A stretch of 64,000 bases of DNA from Thermoplasmata archaeon (GCA_003554965.1 PWHR01000009.1:1-64000); one strand, 5' to 3'; numbered from the stretch's first letter, positions 9,306-18,865 are shown. Notes: generated by a model from the sequence alone, not told the origin. Made by a program: numbers and translations.

Positions 9306-10406
9306 ATGGTCGGAGAGAAAAATGACAGTGATGATGTAGAATTGACGAAGGAAGGCTTCTTCAAATTCAAAAATATGGAGCTTCCTAGGAACGTTGTGGT
9401 CGGTAAGGGCGCATTGGAAAAAACCGGTAAGATCTGCAATAAGTTGGAACTCAAAAAGGACGCACTGATAGTCTGCGACCCTACCACAAGGAAAGTAGCT
9501 GGTGAAGACGTAGCAGACGTATTGTCTGGAGAAAATTATGAAGTGCGTATACAAGAGATAGAAGAAGCCGATCAGGAAACTATAGACGAGGTATCTGAAA
9601 TCATAGGAAAGGAGACCGGATTTTTACTAGGCATAGGAGGAGGTAAACCGATAGATGTGGCAAAATACTCATCACATCTTTCTGGTATTCCCTTTTTGAG
9701 CATCCCTACGGCATGCTCTCACGACGGTATCGCTTCAGGCAGAGCGTCCATCGAAAGGAACGGTAACAAGATATCCGTCGATGCTCATACTCCTCTAGCG
9801 ATGATAGCCGATACAGGTATCATAAGCAGAGCTCCTGATAGACTTCTATCAGCAGGCTGTGGAGATATAATCGCTAACGCCACGGCGGTATTGGACTGGA
9901 AATTGGCTAAAAGATTGAGAAATGAGGAATTTTCGCATTATGCGGCCAATCTTTCGGAGATGACCTCGGACCTGTTGATCAGGAACGTAGAGAACATAAA
10001 ACCAGGATTGGAAGAGAGCGCTTGGCAGGTCGTGAAAGCCCTCGTTAGTTCTAGCGTCGCTATGAGCATAGCAGGATCATCTAGACCTGCGAGCGGAAGT
10101 GAACATAAATTTAGTCATGCTCTAGATGAGATCGCAGATGAACCCGCCCTCCACGGAGAACAGTGCGGTGTAGGAACGATCATCATGATGTATCTTCATG
10201 GAGGCGATTGGAAGAAGATCAAAAGTGCTCTTCAGAATGTAGGAGCTCCTACCACTGCAAGGGGACTAGAATTGAGTGAGGAAGAGGTGATCGAAGCCCT
10301 AGTACGTGCTCCGAAGATAAGACCTGGAAGATATACTATATTGGGGGATTCAAAGATGAATAGGGATGCGGCGAGAGAAAGTGCGAAAGAAACTGGAGTG
10401 ATCTAA
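9306..10406 (+). CDS. egsA: sn-glycerol-1-phosphate dehydrogenase
   Basis: NAD(P)H-dependent, zinc-containing enzyme that reduces dihydroxyacetone phosphate to sn-glycerol-1-phosphate, the first committed step of archaeal ether-lipid synthesis. Visible: the NAD-binding GIGGGKPIDVAKY (about residue 107), the metal site region PTACSHDGIASGR with Asp, and His residues in SGSEHKFSHALD and LHGEQCGVG. Length (366) is normal. A TATA-like AAATAATATATC lies about 40 bases upstream. It is followed by UPF0179 after 15 bases, likely one transcript. Presence of this gene is strong evidence for an archaeal genome. Confidence 0.95.
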   Translation: MVGEKNDSDDVELTKEGFFKFKNMELPRNVVVGKGALEKTGKICNKLELKKDALIVCDPTTRKVAGEDVADVLSGENYEVRIQEIEEADQETIDEVSEIIGKETGFLLGIGGGKPIDVAKYSSHLSGIPFLSIPTACSHDGIASGRASIERNGNKISVDAHTPLAMIADTGIISRAPDRLLSAGCGDIIANATAVLDWKLAKRLRNEEFSHYAANLSEMTSDLLIRNVENIKPGLEESAWQVVKALVSSSVAMSIAGSSRPASGSEHKFSHALDEIADEPALHGEQCGVGTIIMMYLHGGDWKKIKSALQNVGAPTTARGLELSEEEVIEALVRAPKIRPGRYTILGDSKMNRDAARESAKETGVI

Positions 10407-10416
10407 AAGGAGGTGA
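10407..10416 (+). promoter_or_regulatory. Consensus Shine-Dalgarno fixing the UPF0179 start
   Basis: AAGGAGGTGA matches the complement of the 16S rRNA tail almost fully. It sits 5 bases before ATG 10422, so that ATG, not the in-frame GTG at 10413 that lies inside the SD, is the start. Confidence 0.75.
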
Positions 10417-10421
10417 AAATA

Positions 10422-10847
10422 ATGGGATCTGTAACATTGATAGGAGAAAATCTAGCTAAAGAAGGTATCGAATTCCGTTTCGGAGAGTGTCTCTCAAAAT
10501 GTCAGGATTGTGAGCTGAAAAATTCCTGTTACGGTCTGGAAAAAAACAGGTTATACAAAGTGACAGGTGTGAGGGATAAGTCCCACAGATGCAAGGTACA
10601 TCACGGTAAAGTCAAAGTGGTCGATATCGAGCAGATACCGGTGAAAACAACGGCTTCAAACAGGACTGCAGTAGAGGGGTCAGTTATAAAATTAGAAGAC
10701 AAAGAATGCAATGAGATCGACTGTGAGAATTACAGGCTTTGCTATCCACCGGGCATTGAGTTCGGTATCAAATACAATGTCGAAAAAGTAGGAAAAAAGA
10801 TCGAGTGTCCAAAGGGAAAAGATCTGAAAAAAGTGGAATTGAAGTAA
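10422..10847 (+). CDS. UPF0179 family protein
   Basis: Small cysteine-rich archaeal protein of unknown function. It opens with MGSVTLIGENLAKEG, typical of UPF0179, and holds several Cys pairs: CLSKCQDCELKNSCYG, a KCKVHHGK-like region, CNEIDCENYRLC and a late CPKG. The spacing suggests metal or Fe-S binding, which is an inference. The start follows a consensus SD at 10407-10416. It is downstream of and probably cotranscribed with egsA. Length 141. Confidence 0.85.
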   Translation: MGSVTLIGENLAKEGIEFRFGECLSKCQDCELKNSCYGLEKNRLYKVTGVRDKSHRCKVHHGKVKVVDIEQIPVKTTASNRTAVEGSVIKLEDKECNEIDCENYRLCYPPGIEFGIKYNVEKVGKKIECPKGKDLKKVELK

Positions 10848-10856
10848 AATCTGAGA

Positions 10857-12017
10857 TCATTTTCCCCGGATCTTATCAAACCAACTTCTATTTTTCTTCT
10901 TTTCTATTTTTTTGAATTCCTTCAACAGATCTTTCTGTTTGCTGTTAATATCTTCAGGTATCCTGACTTTTATCTTTACCAATTGATCTCCGTACCCGTC
11001 ACCTCTTTTCCTCTTCAATCCTTTATTCGGTAGTCTGAGTATCTCATCAGGTTGAATCCCTTCAGGGACTTTCATCTTAGCCTTCCCATCCAACGTCGGT
11101 ACTTCTATATCAGCTCCTAAAGCGGCTTCCGTCATGGTGACCTGAGCTTCTGTCATCACGTCATCACCTTTCCTCTCAAAATCTTCTTCCCGTTTCACTC
11201 TCAATATTATGTAGAGGTCACCAGAGGGTGCACCGTTCTCCCCGGCCTCACCTTTACCTTTGACCCTCAATCTGTCACCGTCTTTTGCCCCGGGAGGAAC
11301 ATCTATGGTTATGGTCTCTCTTTTTTCTACTCTTCCGGTGCCACTACATTCTGGGCACGGATCTTCGACGATCTCTCCTGATCCGTTACATCTGTCGCAA
11401 CTTGTTATAGTCACTAGTTGTTGAAATCCTCTTCTTTGAGCACGTTTTACCTCTCCCGAGCCGTCACATTTAGGGCAGGTTCTTTTAGTTTCACTTCTAC
11501 TCCCGCTGCCACCGCATTCCTCGCATCTAGCCTTACGGTTTATCCTAACCGTCTTTTCAGCTTCATCTCTTAGTTCCTTCAATCCTACTTCCATACTCAT
11601 CCTTAAATCTCTTCCCCGCTTCCTTCTTCCAGAATCTCTTCTTCTACGACCACCGAAAAAACTATTGAATATATCATCGAAGCCTCCACTTCGTCTCGAT
11701 CCGCCAAAAAATTCTGAAAAGATATCTTCTAGATCATCCTGGTGGGAAAAATCGGACCATTCGAATCCTCCTTCTCCGAATTCACCTTTCACTCCACGTT
11801 TTCCATATCTATCGTACCTTTTCCGCTTCTCATCGTCGGCTAAAACTTCATAGGCTTCAGAGATCTTTTTAAATTTCTCTCTAGCCTCTTCTGTATTATC
11901 AGGATTCTTATCAGGATGGTATTTTTTTGCTTTCTTCCTGTAAGCCTTTTTAATCTCTTCTTTGGGAGCGTCTCGATCTACGCCGAGTATATCGTAGTAG
12001 TCTTCTTCCTCTGTCAT
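10857..12017 (-). CDS. dnaJ: Chaperone DnaJ (Hsp40)
   Basis: Co-chaperone that stimulates DnaK ATP hydrolysis and hands over unfolded clients. The N-terminal J domain has the HPD motif ([10 protein letters not shown], about residue 32), followed by a Gly/Phe-rich linker, four CxxCxGxG zinc modules ([32 protein letters not shown]) and the C-terminal client-binding domains. The length is that of type I DnaJ. ATG 12017 is preferred over GTG 12026. It is the last gene of the leftward stress cluster, about 100 bases after dnaK, a gap with no obvious gene. Confidence 0.95.
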   Translation of the reverse strand: MTEEEDYYDILGVDRDAPKEEIKKAYRKKAKKYHPDKNPDNTEEAREKFKKISEAYEVLADDEKRKRYDRYGKRGVKGEFGEGGFEWSDFSHQDDLEDIFSEFFGGSRRSGGFDDIFNSFFGGRRRRDSGRRKRGRDLRMSMEVGLKELRDEAEKTVRINRKARCEECGGSGSRSETKRTCPKCDGSGEVKRAQRRGFQQLVTITSCDRCNGSGEIVEDPCPECSGTGRVEKRETITIDVPPGAKDGDRLRVKGKGEAGENGAPSGDLYIILRVKREEDFERKGDDVMTEAQVTMTEAALGADIEVPTLDGKAKMKVPEGIQPDEILRLPNKGLKRKRGDGYGDQLVKIKVRIPEDINSKQKDLLKEFKKIEKKKNRSWFDKIRGK

Positions 12018-12123
12018 AGTTTTCACGATGTTCGTTTTCTATTCTTTTTCTGCTGAATAAGGCGCGGGATGAAATATCTTTTCCCTTACTGTTACAATAA
12101 ATAAAAGAAGGGTTTTTGGTCAG

Positions 12124-14007
12124 CTAGTCCTCTTCATCCTCTTCATCTACCACTTCATAGTCAGCCTCGACGTATTCTCCATTGTTTTCGGATCCCTGAC
12201 TGGAAGTCTGCTGTGCTCCCTGTCCGGCTCCAGGACCGCCAGCGCCTTGGGCAGCGGCCTGTTGCTGCTGAGCCTGGTACATCTCCTGACCTATCTTCTG
12301 TACTGTCTCGGAAAGTTCTTCAATTTTCTTCTTGATCTTCTCGTAATCATCTTCGTCCACAGCTTCCTGTAACTCGTCTATCTTCTTTTGTACTTCATCC
12401 TTTACAGATTCACTGATCTGATCTCCCATCTCTTCAAGTGTTCTCTCGGTAGAATAGATCAACTGCTGTGCTTCATTCTTCGTCTGTATCCTTTCCTTCT
12501 TTTTCTTGTCTTCTTCTTCGTGTTTTTCCGCTTCCTCTTTCATCCTCTCTATCTCTTCTTCTGATAATTGGCTTGTAGCTTCCACTGTTATGCTCTGTTC
12601 CTTACCGGTTCCTTTGTCCTCGGCTGAGACGTTCAGTATACCGTTCTCGTCTATCTGGAAAGTCACTTCTATCTGAGGCATTCCTTTCGGTGCGGGAGGT
12701 ATACCTGTCAGGTTGAATCTGCCCAAGCTGTGATTATCCTTGGCCATCGCTCTTTCTCCCTGTACCACATGAATCTCCACATTGGTCTGGTTATCTGCTG
12801 CCGTGGTGAATATCTTACTCTCTTCAGTAGGTATAGTTGTATTTCGATCTATCAGCGTAGTGGTAACCCCACCTAGTGTTTCAACACCTAGGGAGAGTGG
12901 AGTAACATCCAAGAGGACTATATCATCTTCCACATCTCCAGATATAACGCCTGCCTGTATCGCCGCTCCGACAGCCACACATTCGTCTGGATTTATCTTC
13001 ATGTTTGGATTTTGATTGAAGAAATCTTTAACGAATTCTTGGACTGATGGTAGCCTTGTCGAACCTCCTACCAATATCACCTCATCGATCTCATGGGGTT
13101 GAAGGTCGGTATCTTCCAACGCGATATTTATAGGTTCCTTCGTCTTATCTACAAGATCGGAGGTCATATTCTGGAACTCAGCTCTTGTCAGTTCTAGTTC
13201 TAGGTGTTTAGGTCCATCCTCATCCGCTGTCAAATACGGGAGGTTTATCTCCGTTTTTTGTCTGCTTGAAAGTTCCTTTTTCGCCTTTTCGGATGCTTCA
13301 TTCACTCTCTGGAGTGCCTCTCTTTCTCCGCTTATATCGATACCTGTTTCCTTTTTGAATTCTTCTACACAGTGGTCGACGATCCTCTCTGTCCAATCGT
13401 CTCCACCTAAGTCCGTATTACCAGAAGTCGCAAGAACATCGTATACTCCATCGCCTACTTCAAGTATTGAAACGTCGAAGGTGCCTCCACCGAGATCGTA
13501 AACCAATATCGTCTCCACGTTCTGCTCTTCATCCATCTTGTAAGCCATAGCTGAAGCAGTTGGTTCATTGAAAACCCTTTCAACCTCAAAACCTGCTATC
13601 TCTCCAGCGTTCTTTGTGGCTTCTCTTTGAGGTTCGTTGAAGTACGCTGGAACAGTGATCACCGCTCTATCCAGCTCTTCACCCATGTAATCTTCCGCAT
13701 CTCTTTTCAATTTCTGTAATATCTTCGCAGATATCTCTTCAGGGGTGTATTCCTTGTCCCCGATCTTCACCTTGTGGTCGGTCCCTATCTTTCTCTTGAT
13801 AGATTCAATCGTTCGGTCAGGATTCTTTACAGCCTGTCTTTTCGCCACTTCTCCTACTAATATCTCGCCGTCCTCTTTGAACGCTACCACTGAGGGAGTC
13901 GTCCTTTCTCCTTCGCCGTTCGGTATTATAGTTGGTTCTCCGCCTTCCATGATCGCCATCGCAGAGTTTGTCGTTCCCAGATCGATACCTAATACTTTTT
14001 CCGACAT
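12124..14007 (-). CDS. dnaK: Molecular chaperone DnaK (Hsp70)
   Basis: ATP-driven Hsp70 chaperone. It has the signatures [12 protein letters not shown] at the N-terminus, [16 protein letters not shown] (about 190) and [15 protein letters not shown] (about 325). The substrate-binding domain contains [13 protein letters not shown], and the helical lid ends in a Gln/Gly-rich tail followed by the acidic [10 protein letters not shown]. The length (627) is typical. It lies 22 bases after grpE in the same direction. DnaK systems in archaea are patchily distributed and thought to be of bacterial origin; their presence argues against an extreme hyperthermophile. Confidence 0.97.
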   Translation of the reverse strand: MSEKVLGIDLGTTNSAMAIMEGGEPTIIPNGEGERTTPSVVAFKEDGEILVGEVAKRQAVKNPDRTIESIKRKIGTDHKVKIGDKEYTPEEISAKILQKLKRDAEDYMGEELDRAVITVPAYFNEPQREATKNAGEIAGFEVERVFNEPTASAMAYKMDEEQNVETILVYDLGGGTFDVSILEVGDGVYDVLATSGNTDLGGDDWTERIVDHCVEEFKKETGIDISGEREALQRVNEASEKAKKELSSRQKTEINLPYLTADEDGPKHLELELTRAEFQNMTSDLVDKTKEPINIALEDTDLQPHEIDEVILVGGSTRLPSVQEFVKDFFNQNPNMKINPDECVAVGAAIQAGVISGDVEDDIVLLDVTPLSLGVETLGGVTTTLIDRNTTIPTEESKIFTTAADNQTNVEIHVVQGERAMAKDNHSLGRFNLTGIPPAPKGMPQIEVTFQIDENGILNVSAEDKGTGKEQSITVEATSQLSEEEIERMKEEAEKHEEEDKKKKERIQTKNEAQQLIYSTERTLEEMGDQISESVKDEVQKKIDELQEAVDEDDYEKIKKKIEELSETVQKIGQEMYQAQQQQAAAQGAGGPGAGQGAQQTSSQGSENNGEYVEADYEVVDEEDEED

Positions 14008-14029
14008 ATTAACACCTTAAGTTTTATTT

Positions 14030-14635
14030 TTATCTAGCAACTTTTACACGTGAGGGTCTGATAACCTTATCATTCAATTTATAGCCTTTCTGATACTCTT
14101 TCAATATCTTGTCCTTCTCGACATCATCTTTTTCTACTGATTCTACGCATTCGTGATACATCGGATCGAAGGACTCTTCTTCTGCCTCTATCTCTTCAAG
14201 GCCGTGATCCGTAAGAATTTTCCTAAATTTTTTGTAGATCATCTTGATCCCTTCTTTTTCCAGTTCGTCTCCATTATCCAATGCTCTTTCAAAATCATCT
14301 AGAACCGCTATGAGATCTTCCATCAGGCTTTCCGCAGCAACTTTCCTGATCCTCTGTCTTTCTTTAACCATGCGTTTCTTGTAGTTCTCGAAGTCCGCCA
14401 TCACTTTTTTCAGTGAACTCTCCAGTTCTTCGACTTCTTCTTCGAGTTCCTCCTTAGTCAGTTCTTCTTCCTCTTCTTCGAGTACCTCTTGTTCCTCTTG
14501 ATCTACTCCTTTATCCTCCTGTTCTTTTTGATCTTCCTTCTCCTCCCCACATGTTTCCGATTTTTCTAGGTCGTCTTCGCTCTCCTCTTTCTCTTCTTCT
14601 GTTTCGCTTTCAGATGACATCTTCTTACCCTTCAT
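14030..14635 (-). CDS. grpE: Nucleotide exchange factor GrpE
   Basis: Promotes ADP release from DnaK. A long, very acidic, probably disordered N-terminus (about residues 6-70) leads into the coiled coil. The GrpE core follows with ADFENYKKRMVKERQ and FERALDNGDE, then the beta domain with HECVESVEKDD and GYKLNDKVIRPSRVKV at the end. The ATG at 14635 overlaps the stop of the upstream hsp20 (ATGA); a second ATG at 14620 is an alternative start. Member of the hsp20-arsR-hsp20-grpE-dnaK-dnaJ cluster. Confidence 0.93.
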   Translation of the reverse strand: MKGKKMSSESETEEEKEESEDDLEKSETCGEEKEDQKEQEDKGVDQEEQEVLEEEEEELTKEELEEEVEELESSLKKVMADFENYKKRMVKERQRIRKVAAESLMEDLIAVLDDFERALDNGDELEKEGIKMIYKKFRKILTDHGLEEIEAEEESFDPMYHECVESVEKDDVEKDKILKEYQKGYKLNDKVIRPSRVKVAR

Positions 14636-15195
14636 TTGATCTCTATAGATTCTCCTAAATCTTCACTGGTCTTTTTGAGCTCGACCTCTAGTACGCCGTT
14701 GTTGTAGGAGGCTTGTGCTTCTGAGGATTCTACTCTTGTCGGAAGTTCTACATTCTTCTTATACCTTCTATTGCCGTCGACCGATACTATAAGTAGATCA
14801 TCTTTTACGTTGAGGTCGATGTTCTCTTTTTCAACACCAGGTATATCTATCGTCACTTTTACTTTATCCTCGGTCTCCTGCACATCTGTCAACGGAGTCC
14901 ACTCGTATTTTTCTTCCTCCTTCTCACTTCCACTGAAATAGTTTCTCGCATTACCGAACTCTTCGATCTTTGGCTTCCCACTCGGACCCTGTCTTATGGA
15001 AAACCCATATACGAAAGGATCTTTGCCTTTTCTGCGCTGTTGGAGCATCTCTTCAGCTATCTTCCTCATCTTCTCGAATTCCCCGTCGATCTCGTCGAAT
15101 CCGAACATACTGTTGAATCCGAACATATCCCTGAAGGGATCTCTTTTTCGCCTTCTATCCTTCTCATCCTCATCTTCATCATCTCTATAGTTCAT
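14632..15195 (-). CDS. Small heat-shock protein (Hsp20/alpha-crystallin domain)
   Basis: ATP-independent holdase. A charged N-terminus (MNYRDDEDEDEK) with a Met/Phe-rich segment (RDMFGFNSMFGFDE) precedes the alpha-crystallin domain, about residues 95-187: PLTDVQETEDKVKVTIDIPG, then NNGVLEVELKK, the conserved late beta-strand motif. The tail lacks a clear I-x-I motif, but ESIEIK at the end may serve as one (IEI). ATG 15195 is chosen because GGTGA stands just upstream. It starts only 4 bases after the regulator gene and overlaps grpE by 4 bases, so translational coupling is likely. It is more divergent than the hsp20 at 15917. Confidence 0.85.
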   Translation of the reverse strand: MNYRDDEDEDEKDRRRKRDPFRDMFGFNSMFGFDEIDGEFEKMRKIAEEMLQQRRKGKDPFVYGFSIRQGPSGKPKIEEFGNARNYFSGSEKEEEKYEWTPLTDVQETEDKVKVTIDIPGVEKENIDLNVKDDLLIVSVDGNRRYKKNVELPTRVESSEAQASYNNGVLEVELKKTSEDLGESIEIK

Positions 15196-15199
15196 GATA

Positions 15200-15856
15200 T
15201 CACCATATCTTAACATCGTTTTCTTTCTTTAGATTATATATTATATCTTTTATCTCATCTTCTCTAACGTTAAAGTATTTAGCTATCTTTTTTGGGTCTG
15301 TCTCTCCCGATTCAAGCACGTGATAAAGGACTTCCCTCTTCCTATAATCATCTATGTTATCATGAATATGTTTACACGCACTAGAAAGGGCCTTTTCTTT
15401 GAGCTTTAACAGATATTTTCTTTTGGTCTCTAACCTCTGTATCTCTTTTTTTATATTCTTTATCATCTTTCTGTGACCTTCCAGGTAACTTTCTTCTACG
15501 ATCCCTCCCTCTAATTTTTCCCTTATCTCCTGAAAATCCTCGATGTCCTCATCTCTAAGATCCTCCAGTTCAGTAGCGAACAACTGAGGTCCTACATCGA
15601 TCCTCAATGAGAATTCCCTGTTCAAAGTGTACGTTTTCGTTGGTGGACCTCCCTTTTCACTTTCACTCCGTTCAGAGACCACTAAACCTTTATCCTCTAG
15701 CTTTTTAAGATGTTTGGAAATAGACTGTTGACTAGTATCTAGATATCTCGACATCTCTAGAGGATAATTCTCTTCTCTGCTAAGGAGCTGGAGGATCCTC
15801 CTTCTAGTCCTGTTCTGAAGGAGTTTTATTATCTCTTCGAATTCATCCTTTTCCAT
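15200..15856 (-). CDS. ArsR-like winged-helix regulator of the stress cluster
   Basis: DNA-binding protein with an N-terminal ArsR-type winged helix (about residues 8-75: NRTRRRILQLLSREE, then the recognition region SRYLDTSQQSISKHLKKLED, wing KGGPPTKTYTLN). A helical, probably dimerising C-terminal half ends in a second helix-turn-helix-like segment (KIAKYFNVREDEIKDII). The gene sits inside the chaperone cluster between two hsp20 genes, so it is probably its heat-shock repressor, comparable in role to Phr or HSR1 of other archaea (inference from context). No metal-binding Cys motif of classical ArsR sensors is visible. ATG 15856 is preferred over GTG 15865. Confidence 0.82.
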   Translation of the reverse strand: MEKDEFEEIIKLLQNRTRRRILQLLSREENYPLEMSRYLDTSQQSISKHLKKLEDKGLVVSERSESEKGGPPTKTYTLNREFSLRIDVGPQLFATELEDLRDEDIEDFQEIREKLEGGIVEESYLEGHRKMIKNIKKEIQRLETKRKYLLKLKEKALSSACKHIHDNIDDYRKREVLYHVLESGETDPKKIAKYFNVREDEIKDIIYNLKKENDVKIW

Positions 15857-15916
15857 TTGAACCACTTCTTTTATTGCATGATATAAATTTGAGAGTGAAG
15901 GGAAAGGGTTTTAGGT

Positions 15917-16420
15917 TCACTCGATCTCGATCTTCTTACCTTCCTTCTTTTCCCGCTCTTTTTTCGGCATATCGACCGTCAGTAGGCCGTGTTCCAGTGT
16001 GGCTGAAACTTCCTCCGGTTTCACTTCCTCCGGCAGCGGCAGTTTCCTGTAGAAGGACTTGTATCCTCTTTCTTTTCTGAGGAAATCTTCTCCCTCTTCT
16101 TCTCTCTCTTCTTCTTTTTCCGCCTCGATCACTAAACTGTCATCCCTGAGTTCGATCTCTATGTCGTCTTTGGAAAGTCCTGGGATCTCAGCTTCCACTC
16201 GGTATTTATCGCCTAAATCACAAAGATCCGTGACCGGCGATCTCAAGCTTGGCTTTATACCCGCTGTCTTACCTCTAGGTCTGAAGAACCTATCGAGGGT
16301 CCTGTCTAGGTCCTCGAATATACTGTCCATCTCTCTGAACGGGCTTGTAAACCAGTCATCACTTCTTCTAGCTAACCTCTTATCTTCCTTTTGCCCTTCC
16401 TTTTCTTCTTCATCAGCCAT
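15917..16420 (-). CDS. hsp20: Small heat-shock protein Hsp20
   Basis: Classical archaeal Hsp20 holdase, first gene of the leftward stress cluster. N-terminal region with RDDWFTSPFREMD-like Phe/Trp residues (about 22-50). Alpha-crystallin domain from about residue 62 (SPVTDLCDLGDKYRVEAEIP) through SFYRKLPLPEEVKPEEVSA and HGLLTVDMPK, with a C-terminal IEIE that matches the I-x-I oligomerisation motif. ATG 16420 has a GGTGG SD 7-11 bases upstream. A TATA box near 16487-16497 and an inverted repeat at 16439-16453 form its control region. Confidence 0.94.
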   Translation of the reverse strand: MADEEEKEGQKEDKRLARRSDDWFTSPFREMDSIFEDLDRTLDRFFRPRGKTAGIKPSLRSPVTDLCDLGDKYRVEAEIPGLSKDDIEIELRDDSLVIEAEKEEEREEEGEDFLRKERGYKSFYRKLPLPEEVKPEEVSATLEHGLLTVDMPKKEREKKEGKKIEIE

Positions 16421-16438
16421 TTTTACCACCTCAACTTA

Positions 16439-16453
16439 ACAACATCTTGTTGT
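16439..16453. promoter_or_regulatory. Candidate heat-shock operator (inverted repeat)
   Basis: ACAACATCTTGTTGT has 6-base arms around a 3-base spacer. It lies between the predicted RNA start (about 16466) and the hsp20 start codon, the place where archaeal heat-shock repressors of the winged-helix type commonly bind. The likely ligand is the ArsR-like protein of the same cluster. This is a sequence-plus-context inference. Confidence 0.5.
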
Positions 16454-16483
16454 AATGTTTGCATTTAGTAATTATGATGAGGT

Positions 16484-16499
16484 GGTATTTAAATATTAC
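16484..16499 (-). promoter_or_regulatory. TATA box of the stress cluster
   Basis: The plus-strand stretch GTATTTAAATATTACG contains a near-palindromic TATTTAAATA. Read leftwards it fits an archaeal TATA element and predicts a transcript start near 16466, 46 bases before the hsp20 ATG. Confidence 0.55.
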
Positions 16500-16585
16500 G
16501 CCCTCCTTCCTCGATTTTATTCCTGCGATCTACAATCGCCTATCGGTGTCGGGATCTCCCAAACAGTATCCCGTTAGTTTCGAAG

Positions 16586-16741
16586 CTATCTTTTCAAGCT
16601 TTTCTGCACTTTACCCAGCAGTATAGAGCTCACTATATCTTTCTTGATAGCCTCTTCTAAGTCAAACCAACTGAAGTAAAATATGAGATTATAACTTGGG
16701 GCTATGACTCCATAGACCCCGACGGTGTAATCATCCGGCAT
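16586..16741 (-). CDS. Short open frame, 51 residues, possible gene remnant
   Basis: Starting at ATG 16741 the frame reads MPDDYTVGVYGVIAP, a hydrophobic SYNLIFYFSWF, then a charged helix ending in GKVQKSLKR. The composition looks protein-like, but no SD stands before the ATG and I do not recognise a family. It occupies the 350-base gap between acylphosphatase and hsp20, of which the rest (16500-16585 and 16742-16782) shows nothing. It could be a truncated remnant of a larger gene. Confidence 0.25.
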   Translation of the reverse strand: MPDDYTVGVYGVIAPSYNLIFYFSWFDLEEAIKKDIVSSILLGKVQKSLKR

Positions 16742-16782
16742 CAGGCGTTATTTCTTCTCGTTTTCCATTGATTGTATATCTC

Positions 16783-17055
16783 TCATCTTTTTACGAAGAA
16801 GGAATCGAACTCTCCTGTAGGTTCTTCTTTTTTCACTTCGACATCGTCAACCCTAGCATGCGGCTGATCGTTCCTGCACCATTTTATAAGGTCATTCACT
16901 TTGTCTTCAGGTCCTTCAAAGATCGCTTCTACCCTTCCGTCCTTTAGATTTTTCACCCATCCTTTTACTCCTCTTTTTTGGGCCTGTTCTCTAGTGTTCG
17001 CTCTGAAAAACACGCCCTGTACCTTCCCGCTGAAGAAACAATGCTTTCTTATCAT
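16783..17055 (-). CDS. acyP: Acylphosphatase
   Basis: Hydrolyses acyl phosphates such as acetyl phosphate or 1,3-bisphosphoglycerate. Both family signatures are present: FSGKVQGVFFRANTREQA, with the phosphate-binding loop and catalytic Arg (residue 18), and GWVKNLKDGRVEAIFEG, with the catalytic Asn (about residue 36). The length (90) is exactly that of the family. The gene stands alone, about 75 bases after the Usp gene in the same direction. Confidence 0.94.
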   Translation of the reverse strand: MIRKHCFFSGKVQGVFFRANTREQAQKRGVKGWVKNLKDGRVEAIFEGPEDKVNDLIKWCRNDQPHARVDDVEVKKEEPTGEFDSFFVKR

Positions 17056-17131
17056 CTTACCGGCTCTTTATATCTCAAGGAGATTAAAAAGATTTACCAT
17101 TTTCTAGAAAGTGACCTTAATATCTCAGCGA

Positions 17132-17557
17132 TCATTCCTGTTTTTCTCCTGGTTTCCCTTTAACTACAGATACTGTACACTCCGCATGCTTAAGCAGTCG
17201 ATCGGTAGTGCTCCCCATGAAAAGATCTCTAAATCCGGACTTTCCATGTGAGGAGATGTATATCACGTCCTCTTCCTCCGCATACTCAGATATCTCTTTG
17301 TAAGGTGTACCTTTCATTATCTTCGACTCTACATCTACACCCATATCTTTTCCTAGTTCCTCTACCTCTTCAAGGATCTTCCTAGCGTAGCTTTGAAGGT
17401 TCTTTTCCATCTCTTCAGTTAAACTGATATCTCCTATCTCTATAACATGGATGACAACAGCAGGTGTATCTAAAAACTTAGCCATCCTGAGTCCTTCTTT
17501 CACACCTTTCATAGACGTTTCCGAGCCGTCCGTCGGCAATATCACTTTTCCGTACAT
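17132..17557 (-). CDS. Universal stress protein (UspA family)
   Basis: Single-domain Usp. The N-terminal strand YGKVILPTDGSETSMKG carries the conserved Asp. The ATP-binding signature SSHGKSGFRDLFMGSTTDRL (about residues 103-122) fits G-x2-G-x9-G-(S/T), so nucleotide binding is likely. VHVIEIGD lines the site. It is a canonical Usp and contrasts with the two divergent Usp-like proteins at 22358 and 24429. Length 141 residues is standard. Confidence 0.92.
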   Translation of the reverse strand: MYGKVILPTDGSETSMKGVKEGLRMAKFLDTPAVVIHVIEIGDISLTEEMEKNLQSYARKILEEVEELGKDMGVDVESKIMKGTPYKEISEYAEEEDVIYISSHGKSGFRDLFMGSTTDRLLKHAECTVSVVKGKPGEKQE

Positions 17558-17666
17558 GTTTTGACATCATAAAGAGTTATTTTATATTTTTCTAAGAACG
17601 AACCAAAGACTTCTTCTCTTCGTATCCACAAAGATTAAACCGGAGTATGCGGGTGATCAATTCAGT

Positions 17667-18788
17667 ATGAAGAAAAAGGGTCAGGCCGATCTTCCTCTGC
17701 ACGGTGGAAGCGCACCGCGGTGGTTGTTCAAAAGGATGGTCAAATTGAGCGGGTGTATCACCGAAGTTATAATGGAAGAATATGGCAGAGAGGAATTCCT
17801 GAGAAGGATAACCGATCCTCATTGGTTTCAAGCATTGGCCTGCACTATAGGATTCGACTGGCATTCAAGTGGTACCACGACGACAACCTGCGGAGCCCTC
17901 AAAGTCGCTTTAGATCCTCAAGACCATGGTATTGCGGTGCTTGGAGGAAAGGGGAGGAGCAGCAGAAAGACACCTGAAGAGATAAGAGGATTGGAGGATA
18001 TCTATTCCATCAAACCAAGCAATATAGACACACTAGTTGAAAATTCTAAACTATCCGCCAAGGTGGACAATTCCTGCCTTCAGGATGATTATCAGCTCTA
18101 TCATCACTGCTTTATCGTTTCTGAGAAAGGAGATTGGGGAGTGATCCAACAGGGGATGAAAGAAGAGAACGGATATGCAAGAAGATATCATTGGCTATCT
18201 GAATCCGTCGATGATCTGATCGAAGAGCCCCATGAAGGTGTATGCTGCGATAGGAAGGAAGATAAAGTTCTAGATATGACTTCTAGGATGAGCGAAGAGG
18301 CTAGAGAAGCTAGCGTGGATCTGATCAACGACGATCCTGATCACTTAAGAAAATATCTGAGCAGGAAAGGACAAACGACTTTATCCGATTTTGGAAAGGA
18401 AAATGTGGTCAAAAAACTCAAGTTGCCATCACATCATCCCGTTTTAGATATCGATCTTTCAGACAAAGAATGGGGTGTGCTGCAAAAAGCTTATGAGATA
18501 CAACCGGAAGATTACAAGGAACTAGTAAGATTGAAAGGTATAGGTCCAAAAAAGATCAGAGCTCTGGCTTTGGTCTCCGACTTGATCTTTGGAAGTGAAG
18601 TCAGCTGGAATGATCCAGTGAAGTACAGTTTCGCACACGGAGGCAAAGACGGCACACCCTTCCCTGTAGACAAGGAAACTTATGATACCACTATACAGAT
18701 ATTAAGGGAAGATCTTTCGAAAACAGATATCTCCGGGGATGAGAAGGATAGAGCGATGAAAAGATTGAGTAACCTTCTGGAAGATTAG
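17667..18788 (+). CDS. DUF763 family protein
   Basis: Conserved archaeal protein of unknown function. It opens with KKGQADLPLHGGSAPRWL, the DUF763 signature, and contains ACTIGFDWHSSGTTTT and DNSCLQDDYQLYHHCFI. A helix-hairpin-helix-like LVRLKGIGPKKIRALAL near residue 300 suggests contact with nucleic acid (inference). The C-terminal part has YSFAHGGKDGTPFPVD. The ATG is preceded at some distance by GGGTGATC. It is divergent from the Usp gene; PAN follows after 77 bases with its own TATA box. Confidence 0.85.
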   Translation: MKKKGQADLPLHGGSAPRWLFKRMVKLSGCITEVIMEEYGREEFLRRITDPHWFQALACTIGFDWHSSGTTTTTCGALKVALDPQDHGIAVLGGKGRSSRKTPEEIRGLEDIYSIKPSNIDTLVENSKLSAKVDNSCLQDDYQLYHHCFIVSEKGDWGVIQQGMKEENGYARRYHWLSESVDDLIEEPHEGVCCDRKEDKVLDMTSRMSEEAREASVDLINDDPDHLRKYLSRKGQTTLSDFGKENVVKKLKLPSHHPVLDIDLSDKEWGVLQKAYEIQPEDYKELVRLKGIGPKKIRALALVSDLIFGSEVSWNDPVKYSFAHGGKDGTPFPVDKETYDTTIQILREDLSKTDISGDEKDRAMKRLSNLLED

Positions 18789-18865
18789 AATTTAGGTCGT
18801 TTCAAGGCTTACCACAATCTTTATAACTCAGCCGAAGAGTAAATTAATACTAAGACGGTGGTCAT

